From Pseudobacteriovorax antillogorgiicola (GTDB lineage Bacteria; Bdellovibrionota_B; Oligoflexia; Oligoflexales; Oligoflexaceae), in the NCBI RefSeq assembly GCF_900177345.1, contig NZ_FWZT01000021.1, positions 62,001 to 126,000 of the forward strand: a stretch of DNA of 64,000 bases, in the 5' to 3' direction. A model generated the notes under the pieces. It did no database searches, had not been told where the DNA came from, and saw only the letters and a program-made list of their open reading frames with translations. The position numbers and the translations under genes are program-made. Of this stretch, positions 35,862 through 44,689 are shown piece after piece (position 1 is the stretch's first letter; every line of letters starts with the position of its first letter).

Positions 35862-36523
35862 TTCCTGATAACACACCAATCGCGGGGTTTGCTTCGTTCC
35901 CTAAGAGCGCATAGTAGACCATGGCTCCGGTTGCAAGGAAATGGATTCCCTTGGCCAAAGCCCTTCCGCTCAATGCAGTATGGTAAGTCATTTGCTGCAG
36001 TGGTAGCAAGGCAGGTTACATCTTGCTTTAATGCCCATTGACGGCAAGGAAGTTCTGGCGAACCTTGGCAGCTTTTATTGGTGTCATAGCCCTTACCACC
36101 ATTTGTAAAGCAATAGATGTGCTCTGATGCATGGTAGATCGGGGTGCAGGCTTTCTGATAGTTGCGATCGTTCCAAGCGCAAAAACCCCCCTGCTCCCCA
36201 GAGCAGGGTAGTGCAGTGCCGAAGCCCCGACCTCTCTCGGCAGTGCAAAACTCTTGTCGGGCTGGATTATGAATCACCCAGCAAACTGCCTTATCATCCC
36301 GGTAACGACATAAGAAGCTACGATCATCAGGGCAAGGGAAGTGTAATTGATCTGCCTGAGCGTCCTCACAGCTTGGCCATAGAGGGGCTTTCTTTGGTGC
36401 ATAAACCAAACGCTGCTGACTATTGAGTTCAGGGTCGGGGCTTGCTTGTTTTGAGCTGGATTTGCACCCTAGCCAAAAGCCGTTTGTCGCGATAATCCAG
36501 AATGCGGTCGTCGTTACTTTCAA
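35855..36523 (-). CDS. Lipoprotein with four cysteine-rich repeats
   Basis: 222 residues from a TTG behind AGAGGA; this start gives a lipobox WLGC (Cys18), while longer frames give no signal peptide. After a linker come four ~40-residue units, each with four Cys in the order C - PC - C - C (e.g. FCTAERGRGFGTALPC ... FCAW ... ACTPI; YCFTNGGKGYDTNKSC ... PCRQW ... TCLA). Three of the units carry G-x-G-[FY] between the first two Cys. They probably form disulfides in the periplasm or at the surface. No known domain recognised. Confidence 0.7.
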   Translation of the reverse strand: MKVTTTAFWIIATNGFWLGCKSSSKQASPDPELNSQQRLVYAPKKAPLWPSCEDAQADQLHFPCPDDRSFLCRYRDDKAVCWVIHNPARQEFCTAERGRGFGTALPCSGEQGGFCAWNDRNYQKACTPIYHASEHIYCFTNGGKGYDTNKSCQGSPELPCRQWALKQDVTCLATTAANDLPYCIERKGFGQGNPFPCNRSHGLLCALRERSKPRDWCVIRNQ

Positions 36524-36829
36524 GGAATATTCCTCTCGATAGTACCCTTTGTTGTCGGAGCTTGAGCGATAATCATTAGATTCAACAAGGGACACGCCAG
36601 GACAAAGTCTAAAGGGCTTGAGCCATAATCGGGATGCAATTAGCTGCTCAGGACCTCTGGATATTGCTTCTCTATTCGGGTTATTTTTGAATCCTGTCAT
36701 CCATAACCGTAGGAGATGTTGCCAGATAAGTTCAGGTTGCTTGAAGAAATATCTTCCTATATGGCATAGTCTAAGTATACTATTAGATAAGGTTCTGCTT
36801 ACACACTTTGGTCATCAGGAGGAAGAACA

Positions 36830-37210
36830 TTGGCAAGAGTTTTACTAGTCGACGATGAAGTGGATTTCATCGAGTTTGTTAAACCCTGTCTGGAGCAGGC
36901 AGGAATCGATGTCGATATCGCAATGAGCGGCAGGGAAGCACTCGAAAGTGTGAAAAAACAACGGCCGGACGTTGTTGTCACTGATATTGTCATGCCAGAG
37001 ATGGATGGAGTCGAGCTTGTTAAAGAGATAAGTCGTTTTGATGACTCCATCTTGATGATCACCGTTACGGGTTATCCTGCCTGGGATGACAAGCTAAACT
37101 CCATCAGGGATTCGATCAAGGTTTCGCTGCTCAAACCGATTCGCTTGGATGATGTCCTGTCGAGCGTGGATATCTGTTTGGCGGTTGTAAATAAGCCGGC
37201 CGCCAAGTAG
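36830..37210 (+). CDS. Single-domain response regulator (CheY-like receiver)
   Basis: 126 residues; TTG start 6 bases after AGGAGGA. All receiver residues are present: VDDE, phospho-acceptor Asp in VTDIVMP, Thr in TVTG and Lys in LLKPI. There is no output domain, so it acts through a partner. It is followed by a good terminator and sits next to the second regulator/exported-protein module (convergent). Confidence 0.92.
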   Translation: MARVLLVDDEVDFIEFVKPCLEQAGIDVDIAMSGREALESVKKQRPDVVVTDIVMPEMDGVELVKEISRFDDSILMITVTGYPAWDDKLNSIRDSIKVSLLKPIRLDDVLSSVDICLAVVNKPAAK

Positions 37211-37237
37211 TTGGGTACAACGAACGGCGAAGCGAAC

Positions 37238-37266
37238 AAAGGCGAACAGTTTGTTCGCCTTTTTTA
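37238..37266. terminator. Bidirectional Rho-independent terminator
   Basis: Stem GGCGAAC / GTTCGCC with a 5-base loop, preceded by AAA and followed by six T. It lies between convergent genes and ends exactly at the stop codon of the minus-strand gene, so it can serve both. Confidence 0.85.
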
Positions 37267-37650
37267 TTATGGGTCGATCGGCTGAAGAGCCAAAGTACAG
37301 GTTCCAACTTCGATGAAGATGAGCATGGAATTACGATCAAACCATATGGCATCGACATTGCGATTTAATGCATTGCTGATTTGATCAATAAATTTCGATC
37401 CGTGGTTCATTAGAACATAGTAATCCGCAAGAGGGACGCTTAGTACCGTTCGGTTTTCTTCGAAACTCTCTGCGATTTGTAGCAGCGTTTCTTCGTCCAG
37501 TCTTGGCTCTGAATCTCGGTTGTCATTTTTGGGTGGGTTCTCTCCTAGTATCAAGGAAATCATCCGAGCTGACATAACAGTGTCGCTACCGTTGCCAAAA
37601 CCTGAACTGGCAATCAGCAAGCTCATAGCGATTGTACGTATGGTTTTCAA
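37267..37650 (-). CDS. Small exported protein, partner of the adjacent regulator (module copy B)
   Basis: 127 residues from a TTG (37650) that overlaps the TGA of the regulator gene (TTGA), 7 bases after AGGAG. Signal peptide MKTIRTIAMSLLIASSGFG (cleavage near residue 20), then an acidic helical part (~35-70) and a beta-rich end. It shows no clear sequence match to the copy A partner (7864-8172), but has the same place, size class, export signal and translational coupling. Confidence 0.72.
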   Translation of the reverse strand: MKTIRTIAMSLLIASSGFGNGSDTVMSARMISLILGENPPKNDNRDSEPRLDEETLLQIAESFEENRTVLSVPLADYYVLMNHGSKFIDQISNALNRNVDAIWFDRNSMLIFIEVGTCTLALQPIDP

Positions 37651-38423
37651 TGTAGGTCTCCTTGTGACTGACGCCACTGGTTTTGATCGTAGATACTATA
37701 GATGAGGTTGCAGAAAAACGCCACATTACCCTTTGCATCATCGTCATTCTTTAGGCTTGATAATTCTCTGGCAAAGTCTTGGATCAGTTTCTTCACTCGG
37801 GAAAGCTGGTCCTGACTTACTGAAGCTGTCATATTTACAAGGGATGCAGCATCAGTTCCAATCAAACTCTTGTCAAAATGGCTGATAGACATTTTTACCT
37901 GAGATAAGATGTCGTCGACATCGGTTAGGGCCCAAGAGTCGCTTGAGTAATGGATCGAGCCGCGGTCGTCTTCCACAAGAAAACCTTCATCGATCATTTC
38001 TTGCAGTGCTTGGATGCCTACATCACCCAATAGAACGCGAATGTCCGTGCGATTGGTCCCGTGACTCGTCGCTGCAATGTTGAAGATTCGATTGTGTGGC
38101 TCTTTATTGAGGTAGCGCCTAAGCATCTCGTGATGAGGCTCGTTTCGAACCTCGTGGCTATAAGCTGATTCCATCAGCTCGCCGATTTTTGGGAAATAGC
38201 TCTTGAAAAATGCCACCCGCTCCTGAGTCGGCATGATGATATCTGTGATGGAAAATATGGTCGACTCATTGGGTAGTCGTTCGCCTTGAGCGATATACCG
38301 GATGGTTGAGTAAGCCTTATTTGTTCGATGGGCTAGCATCGATAGGCTACGGGACTTCTTCCCATTCAACCAAGTTTCGATAGCGCCCTTAAGGTCGAGC
38401 AGCATGGCTTCCTTATTGTCCAA
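37647..38423 (-). CDS. HTH-type regulator, paralogue of the 8175-8900 protein (module copy B)
   Basis: 258 residues from a TTG 6-7 bases after GGAGAGGAG; an ATG six codons later is the alternative. The N-terminal HTH (RSLSMLAHRTNKAYSTIRYIA) and the signature FNIAATSHGTNRTDIRVLLG align with copy A. The C-terminal helix pairs also correspond. It is followed by a coupled exported-protein gene. Likely role: DNA-binding sensor or regulator working with that partner; the family is not one I can name. Confidence 0.72.
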   Translation of the reverse strand: MDNKEAMLLDLKGAIETWLNGKKSRSLSMLAHRTNKAYSTIRYIAQGERLPNESTIFSITDIIMPTQERVAFFKSYFPKIGELMESAYSHEVRNEPHHEMLRRYLNKEPHNRIFNIAATSHGTNRTDIRVLLGDVGIQALQEMIDEGFLVEDDRGSIHYSSDSWALTDVDDILSQVKMSISHFDKSLIGTDAASLVNMTASVSQDQLSRVKKLIQDFARELSSLKNDDDAKGNVAFFCNLIYSIYDQNQWRQSQGDLH

Positions 38424-38668
38424 TATGGTCTCCTCTCCTTTGGGGATCATACGGCTGTGATTGCGACTTAAACGGGGTATATAGCGGATTCTGCTGGTAA
38501 ATAGCAAAGGGAAATCCAAGCGATGCACCCACGGCGGGCTGCAGTCGCTTGAACTCCCCTGATATTATTGAGAAATTAATAAATATGGCATTTCCGTGTG
38601 TGGTTAGCCTGGCCTTTTCACAAGCAGCGACATTCTCTCCGACTTTTTGCTAGTAAGTCTGTTAATCG

Positions 38669-38805
38669 CTACTACCCTTAAGCGACAGCCCGGGGGTGCC
38701 TTCGGTGGCGGAAATAGCGTGCCTGGCCAAAATCTTGGCTGCCTGGGGACACCGGTAGGCAGCAAGGCCAACGATGTTCTCGCGCGGCATTCTTGTCCCT
38801 AGTAG
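38669..38805. ncRNA. Candidate structured RNA between the regulator module and a lipoprotein gene
   Basis: This ~137-base stretch is GC-rich against AT-rich flanks and has a closing stem CTACTA (38669-38674) / TAGTAG (38800-38805). Inside is TGGCC/GGCCA (38724-38728 / 38766-38770) enclosing a 7-bp stem GCTGCCT/AGGCAGC (38738-38744 / 38757-38763) with a 12-base loop. There is no ORF. It matches no RNA family I can place; the strand is not decided and no T-run terminator follows. The right end touches the stop codon of the lipoprotein gene. Confidence 0.35.
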
Positions 38806-39731
38806 TTTGCTGTAAAAACATACAAACCCGATCGACGTGCCTTGAACTTAAAGCCGTAGCCTGTTGCACTTAGCTCTACAATCTCGGAGACTAGTCGAGT
38901 GCTTGCGGGGTCTTTGTAAATGACTCTAAGTTCAATGTTACCTGATCGAATAAGTTCTTTTAGTTCACCTTTGAACCATCCCTTTAGAAGGAACTTGATC
39001 AATGCGACCTTGGCTTTGAGTCCTGATAGAGCAACGTAGCGTAAATCCCACGCACCTCTTGATTCTATCTCTCGCTCGATTTTTTCCAAGTCTTCTTGTT
39101 GCTCTGGTGTCAGGTCTTCATAGTAGTCTTCAAGATTTTTAGCACTTATTGGTTCTTTCTCCGATCCGTAGTCCTGCTCTGTGTTGGAGCTGCCTGTATC
39201 GGAATTTTCAGTCTGCTCTTCATTGGGGTTCACTTCTTCGAAGTTTTCAGTGTTTTCAGCAACGTTTGATTCTTGTTCCTGCTCACTGCTCCTATCTTCG
39301 CTCGTACCTGTAGGATCAGATTCAGCATGGACTTTCTCGCTACTCATATTTTGGTCGGGAGAGTTGTTGGGGCTAGATTGAAATTCTTCTCCAAGCTCCT
39401 CTTCTTCTTGGCTGTCGGACCAGTCAGAAGTGTCTCTTTCGACTTCCTGATCGTTTAGAGTTAATTCTTGGTCGTCTTGATTTCGACGGTCTCGCGAAGC
39501 CTCTATTTGGACATTCGAATCGTCGTTTGTGGTGATGACCGAGCCCTCCTCTACTACGACGATAGCATCCGGTTCTCTATTGCCTGAACTGCCTGTACCT
39601 CCGGATTCATCGGTATCGCCGGGAGTAGGTGACATTAGTTTCTCTATTCGCTGATCTGTAACGGCTGTGGGTTCGTCGGTCCCGCAAGCCGCGAGTAGTA
39701 TCCAAATGCTCAGGTTAACTAAACGTTTCAT
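38799..39731 (-). CDS. Lipoprotein with a long acidic disordered region
   Basis: 310 residues, ATG behind GAGGAGG. Signal peptide with lipobox LLAAC (Cys16). Residues ~30-195 are extremely rich in Glu, Ser, Asp, Gln and Asn and probably disordered, perhaps a Ca-binding or spacer arm. The C-terminal ~200-310 is a compact domain (LEDYYEDLTPEQQEDLEKIE helix, then beta-rich IELRVIYKD and YVFTANY). No family recognised. It is divergent from the sigma54 activator with a strong inverted repeat between them. Confidence 0.7.
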   Translation of the reverse strand: MKRLVNLSIWILLAACGTDEPTAVTDQRIEKLMSPTPGDTDESGGTGSSGNREPDAIVVVEEGSVITTNDDSNVQIEASRDRRNQDDQELTLNDQEVERDTSDWSDSQEEEELGEEFQSSPNNSPDQNMSSEKVHAESDPTGTSEDRSSEQEQESNVAENTENFEEVNPNEEQTENSDTGSSNTEQDYGSEKEPISAKNLEDYYEDLTPEQQEDLEKIEREIESRGAWDLRYVALSGLKAKVALIKFLLKGWFKGELKELIRSGNIELRVIYKDPASTRLVSEIVELSATGYGFKFKARRSGLYVFTANY

Positions 39732-39812
39732 GGCGTCACCTCCTCTCTTCTAGATAGGCAAGATGCAGACCATTTTTAATTTCTTGAAAAGACTTGAGTG
39801 CTCATTGAGGCT

Positions 39813-39861
39813 GTTTCAAATCGGAACAAGCTGTTTTAGACAGTTTGTTCCGATTTGAAAC
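39813..39861. repeat. Strong inverted repeat upstream of the sigma54 activator
   Basis: Perfect 17-base arms GTTTCAAATCGGAACAA / TTGTTCCGATTTGAAAC, then an inner CTGT/ACAG stem, so the whole 49 bases fold into one hairpin. It lies 51 bases before the GTG start of the response regulator and 81 bases from the divergent lipoprotein start. No T-run follows; it may be a high-affinity operator or a small RNA hairpin. Confidence 0.7.
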
Positions 39862-39912
39862 AACTAAGATCTTTTGCATCAGAGGCCGAAAGGGGTGGCA
39901 GGAGGAGCAGCA

Positions 39913-41643
39913 GTGACGCGAATAATGGTTTGCGAAGATAACTCAATTATTCAAGATCTCCTGCAGGAGATTCTTAAGAAGCAGCAGTATCTGGTGTAAT
40001 TAAGCCGTAGCGGTAAGGACTGCCTGGCGACGGTATCGAGGGACACAGATATCGTCTTGCTCGATATCCACCTTCCCGACATGAATGGCTTGCGGGTTCT
40101 TGAAAAACTAAAAAAACTACACTCCCATATCAAAGTCCTTGTTGTAACGGGGGATGGGGACAAGGATACCGTACAGAGTGCCTTTGCCTTAGGGGCTGAA
40201 AGCTACATTCTTAAACCCCTTAGTCCTGCCAAGATTCTCGCTGCCATCAAAGAAGTCTTGAGTCGTGATCCGGGCTACCATTTTTCTGATATTGCTACGG
40301 ACGAGCCTAAGATGGCAGCCTTGCTGGAGCAACTGATCGTGATTGCCAAGACGGATGCAAGCATTATCCTGAAGGGGGAGAGTGGCACCGGTAAAGAGTT
40401 GCTAGCACGAACGATTCACAATCAAAGCCGAGTTGCGGAGGGGCCTTATATTACGGTCAATTGCCCTGCTATTCCTGAAGGACTCGCTGAATCAGAGTTG
40501 TTCGGCCACATCAAAGGCTCGTTCACTGGAGCGAGTCAGGATCGGATTGGTAAATTTGAAGCAGCAAGCGGCGGCACAATTTTTTTAGATGAGGTGGCTG
40601 AGCTACCAATCTCGACTCAAGTGAAGCTACTCCGTGTGATCCAAGAGGGAACGATCGAGCCTTTAGGATCGAATCAAGTGCGGCAGGTGGATGTTCGGAT
40701 TGTGTGTGCCAGTCACAAAGATCTAAGGCAAGAAGTTGTTAAAGGCAATTTCCGCCACGACCTATACTACCGTCTTGCAGAATTTGAGCTAAGAGTGCCT
40801 AGCCTTTCCGAAAGGAAAGTCGATATTCCTAAGATCGCAAGGAAGATGGTGGCTCAATATTGCTCTGAACTAAAAAAACCTCTGATATCTCTGTCAGACG
40901 ATGTTTTAGAGCAAATGATCTCCTACAGTTGGCCTGGAAATATTCGAGAGCTGTGCAGCCTTATCAAAAAACTCATCATCCTAAATAAACCAGGAAAATC
41001 AAGCCTCAGTAAAATCCCGCCTCACCTGCTAGTGCAAGTAGAAACTTCCACTGTTCCACAAACCCCTTTAGAAATTCAAGAGACGAAGTCTCAGACTCTG
41101 GTAGAGATCGAGAAGGCTGCAATCAAGGTAGCAATCGAGCAAGAAAAGCATAATCTTAGTCGTGTCGCCCAGAGGTTAGGAATCGGTAGAACTACGCTCT
41201 ATAGAAAACTGAAGGCTCATGGTATTCCATATGCCAGAAATAAAACCACCACAGAGAAGTTTGGAGGGCAACTAGACTCTCTTTCGCGAACAGGCTTTTT
41301 CAAAGGGGTGGTTCAGTCTCTCAAACAGAAAAGCGATGCTGATCTGGAGTCGTTCCTAACACATGCTAGTCAGCAGTTAGAGGAGCACTACCAGTTTATG
41401 TTAGACGCAGCCAATCGCTTGGACTGGCCGCAACTTGGAATCGCTTGTGGCAGCTTTAAGACTCTCGTGGCGTCTCTTGATGCAAGTGATTTGGATCGAG
41501 CCTGCGCAAAGCTCATTGAAGACCAAAGCAACGGCAAGCCTCACGAGATCTTTGCTAGTCTCGAAAGAGTACGTCAAGAGATTAATAAGGTCCAAGAAGT
41601 GATTTTAGTCTGTGGGAAGGGGCAAATGAAGCTAGTCAGCTGA
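39913..41643 (+). pseudogene. NtrC-family sigma54 response regulator broken by an in-frame TAA in the receiver domain
   Basis: The GTG start behind AGGAGGAG gives receiver residues RIMVCEDNSII, then the frame meets TAA at 39997-39999 (codon 29). It continues in the same frame with the phospho-acceptor Asp region LLDIHLPDMNG, VVTG and LKPLSP. After that come an intact AAA+ domain (Walker A GESGTGKE, GSFTGAS contact loop, Walker B TIFLDEV), a Fis-type HTH (LSRVAQRLGIGRTTLYRKL) and a C-terminal HPt-like helical bundle whose phospho-His position is not His (GIACGSFKTLV). A single G-to-T change of GAA would explain the stop. Restart at a later in-frame start (TTG 40057, ATG 40084 or others) could give a truncated but active activator, so it may not be fully dead. 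A sequencing error is possible. Confidence 0.75.
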
Positions 41644-41668
41644 GCTGAGCCCAGCTTCTAAACGACTT

Positions 41669-41968
41669 TTATTGCCACTCGTCACCGTAGTCAAATGTAA
41701 TCTCTTCGCCTTTTTTGATCTTGCGGATGGCGTACATCTCCCGGCCCAGAACTTCGACATTGGGCTTCTTACTGTGATTGGCATACTTTAGGACGTTGGT
41801 GACGGAAAGTGCGCGCCAATTGCCTTTTTCCTCATACCAGAGGACGTGGATGTCGTTTTCTTTGGTTGCTCGTCCCTCGAACTGGCCGATAAGCTCGCCC
41901 TTTTTGATCGCTTCCCGGCTAAATAATCCTGTTCCGTGGATATGGCTCTTACCTGCCTCTACTTTCAT
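41669..41968 (-). CDS. Small SET-domain protein
   Basis: 99 residues, ATG 5 bases after AGGAGA. It is nearly all SET domain: HGTGLFSREAIKKGELIG (cofactor loop), YANHSKKPN (NHS motif) and EEITFDYGDEW (ITFDYG catalytic segment). The family transfers methyl groups to lysine, using S-adenosylmethionine. Its substrate is unknown. Bacterial stand-alone SET proteins are scattered and often acquired by transfer. Confidence 0.88.
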   Translation of the reverse strand: MKVEAGKSHIHGTGLFSREAIKKGELIGQFEGRATKENDIHVLWYEEKGNWRALSVTNVLKYANHSKKPNVEVLGREMYAIRKIKKGEEITFDYGDEWQ

Positions 41969-42230
41969 CAAGTTCTCCTGTTTGACACTTTTTGTATATT
42001 GTTAGCCTCAATCAACGTTGGGGCGTTTTGAGTTTGAAGTATAAATGAATGATATCGTAAGTTTGAAGCCTGCGACTACGGGCAGTTTTTGGTGCTTTGT
42101 ATCGGCAAAAAATTTTTTCATCTAGCCGAATGAACTCCGGTTTTAGATCATCACCAAGCCTTGGTCTTAGTCTTTTCAGACAGCCTCTTAACATTTACAG
42201 CCATCACTGGCAATTATAAATTAGCTATGC

Positions 42231-43757
42231 TCAGTCGTCATCAATGGCAGCGGAACCCTTGATTTTAGAAACAGCTTGCACCTGGTCGCTATCGTCTTCC
42301 GAAATTTGGTTCTCAGGTCTCGACGCAGCAACATCTGCTAGGAAGTGCCGCGCATAATCGTGGCCCGCAAGCAGGTGGTTCATCGTCCGTTGATGGTTTT
42401 CGAGCCGCTGTTGATCGATACTCAGCTGCGATTGCTCACTCAAGCGTTCTTTGCTCTGGTTGTGATCGTGGTTTGCCCAATCAATTTCTTGAGTTTGCTC
42501 CACGGAGCGTCGTGGTACATCGAAACTATGCTCGCCTTGCAAGGCCTCTGCAAGCTTACGAGGGTAGGCAGCCTGCTGCTGGAGGTGATGATACGAATCA
42601 AGTTCTTGATCTTGCGGAGCTATCATCGCAGAGGCTGCTGCATCCTGAGGGTTAGGCTGAGACACGCTAGTAAATTGGCTCCTGGCCTGCACATCGCGAG
42701 TAACTTCCAAATTTTGGTAGCGATCGTAGGTGTTGATTACCAAGTGGCGACTTTCCTCTTTCACAGCTAGATCTGGCTTTTGAAGTGATGTCAATAGCTG
42801 GCTTTGCACTGATTCGCTGTAAATTTGCTCTTTATATGGCCCGTCGTATTGTTGTGATCGCGGTATCATCTGAGCATCCGAAGATCGATCGCCATTGATC
42901 TTTTTCATAATATCGGATTGATTCCGCATCTCAGAGAGGAGGATGTGTTCCAAGACTTGGTTTTGTTTGTACAGGGAAGCCCAGCGCGCCTCCATTGATC
43001 GCAGGACAAGCCGAATCTCTCGTACACTTTGTGTTTGCATCAGTTGGTCGTTAGCGAGGCTAAGGCCACGGAACAGAGATTGGTCAAATATTGTTGCGCT
43101 TTGCTTTCTGGCTATTTGAAAGGACTCGATAATCCGTTGCTCAGTCCTTCGATCGTCGTATAGGTCTTCATTTTCAAGGTGGAGAACTTTTTTTTCGTTT
43201 GGTTTGCGCAGCTCAGGAACGTATGGGTTTTGCACTTCTTGACGAATAAACACCCGATCCCGATGCAGGCGCTCCAGAAACATCTCTTGGTGAACGCGAT
43301 GAAATTTTTCAGCGTCTTCCCAAGCCTTATCGCGAACATCAAAGAAAATCTTGCGCCTAGCCAAGGCTTGGCTATAGACCCGCTCGAACAAAAGAGCTGT
43401 GACATACTCTTTAAATAGTCGTTCACGCTCGGCTACGATTTCAGTTTCCATGAGGAGCTGTAAGCGTCGACGGTGCCAGCGAAACAGGATATCTTTTTGA
43501 ATGGATTGGGCCCTGATATAATCCCAAAATTCATCCATGACTGGCGACATCTCTGAAAGAAACTTATAAAGCCTTTGATCGATATCAAGTTCCAAAGCTG
43601 GGTGAATGCGATTCCAGGGCCTTTGAGTGGGGTGAGTTTCTGCGATTGTTAGAACCCGACCATCGCCACCATGAAGCGGTTGGGTGTACCGGTTCATACT
43701 TACATAGTCACTGGGATCAACCACCGCCTCATCGAGTTTTTTTATGCGCCGAACCAT
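42231..43757 (-). CDS. Uncharacterised charged, helical protein
   Basis: 508 residues, ATG behind AAGGGGGG. It has no signal peptide or membrane segment. Residues ~55-300 are highly charged, Arg/Glu/Gln-rich and helical, probably coiled coil (e.g. RWHRRRLQLLMETEIVAERE). Residues ~310-508 are Gln/Asn/His-rich and probably disordered. I recognise no family. It may be a cytoplasmic structural protein. Confidence 0.6.
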   Translation of the reverse strand: MVRRIKKLDEAVVDPSDYVSMNRYTQPLHGGDGRVLTIAETHPTQRPWNRIHPALELDIDQRLYKFLSEMSPVMDEFWDYIRAQSIQKDILFRWHRRRLQLLMETEIVAERERLFKEYVTALLFERVYSQALARRKIFFDVRDKAWEDAEKFHRVHQEMFLERLHRDRVFIRQEVQNPYVPELRKPNEKKVLHLENEDLYDDRRTEQRIIESFQIARKQSATIFDQSLFRGLSLANDQLMQTQSVREIRLVLRSMEARWASLYKQNQVLEHILLSEMRNQSDIMKKINGDRSSDAQMIPRSQQYDGPYKEQIYSESVQSQLLTSLQKPDLAVKEESRHLVINTYDRYQNLEVTRDVQARSQFTSVSQPNPQDAAASAMIAPQDQELDSYHHLQQQAAYPRKLAEALQGEHSFDVPRRSVEQTQEIDWANHDHNQSKERLSEQSQLSIDQQRLENHQRTMNHLLAGHDYARHFLADVAASRPENQISEDDSDQVQAVSKIKGSAAIDDD

Positions 43758-43962
43758 AAACCCCCCTTAAAGAAGGTTTGTCGGTTTAACCCGTCGCTGC
43801 CATTGAGGCGCTCACAAGATTTTGAAAGAATGTAGTGATATCAAAAGTTTGGTAGAGTTTGCGGTAAGGTTTTTATTGCAAAGTGGAATGACGGAGGAGG
43901 TGGGCGCCTCAGCTTACTGAGTGAAATTACCAGTGCGTTGCGGCGCCATTCCTATCATGAGC

Positions 43963-44418
43963 CTATTTCGCAAAACTACGGACGTATTGCACCAAGGCTT
44001 TGATTTTTTCATCGTTCAAGGCAGCACCCCAAGGAGCCATAGTCGGGCTAAGTCCTACTGCAGGGCCACCTTCATCGATCACCTTGTAGATGTGGGCATC
44101 GTCAACTGAATCTTGCCACGCCTTATCAGTGAAGTTGCGGGGCTTGGGATTGAGAGCCATCGCAGTTGGTGAGTTTGCAGCTCCGTCAGCACCGTGGCAC
44201 GATGAGCAGTAGGTGTTGTAATCTTTGGCAGCAGCTTTCGCCATTGCAACCGCTGGATCTTCTTTTACGGGATTCATTTTAGCGGCTTCTTGGGCCTTCT
44301 GCTCTGCTGCTTTGTAGGCTTCGAAATCACTTTTCGGATTGTAGTCTTCAGGCTTGTTATAATCGCAAGCTGTTACGAAACTCAATGCAGCAGCCAGTAT
44401 CCCAAGGTGGTATCGCAT
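43963..44418 (-). CDS. Class I c-type cytochrome lipoprotein
   Basis: 151 residues from the ATG after AGAGGT; this start gives a lipobox FVTAC (Cys18). A charged helical linker (~20-60) precedes a monohaem domain with CSSCH and a distal Met in LSPTMAPWG. It is likely anchored in the periplasm and passes electrons. No operon partner is adjacent. Confidence 0.85.
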   Translation of the reverse strand: MRYHLGILAAALSFVTACDYNKPEDYNPKSDFEAYKAAEQKAQEAAKMNPVKEDPAVAMAKAAAKDYNTYCSSCHGADGAANSPTAMALNPKPRNFTDKAWQDSVDDAHIYKVIDEGGPAVGLSPTMAPWGAALNDEKIKALVQYVRSFAK

Positions 44419-44689
44419 GTTTACCTCTTCTAATTTTAACAATGAATTGGCTTCCTTAACAAAAAGGGGTCGAGCCTATACGAACCATGATCCAATGGCC
44501 TTGTCAACGACATATTTGACAAGCAAGACTAATTATGTCATAGAGACCGCGTAAAGCCTGCGTAAATTTGTGGCATTGAGTAATAAGGTCTGGAAAACCG
44601 ATACTCTTTCCTATACCAATAGTAGCCGGCGACGAGCCGCGCGGTGGCGACAAAGTTTATGTAAAATGCCATTCTTAGGAATCCAAAGC

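Noticed and set aside
38669-38805. SRP RNA, 6S RNA or cobalamin riboswitch
   Set aside because: Some words look similar (GGCAGC, GGGGACACC), but the SRP GGAA tetraloop, the 6S central bubble and the B12 box are not present in order.
39997-39999. Recoded stop codon (selenocysteine), given selD in the window
   Set aside because: The codon is TAA; selenocysteine uses TGA.
42012-42194. 60-codon minus-strand frame
   Set aside because: Arg/Lys-rich chance composition, no ribosome site and no domain.
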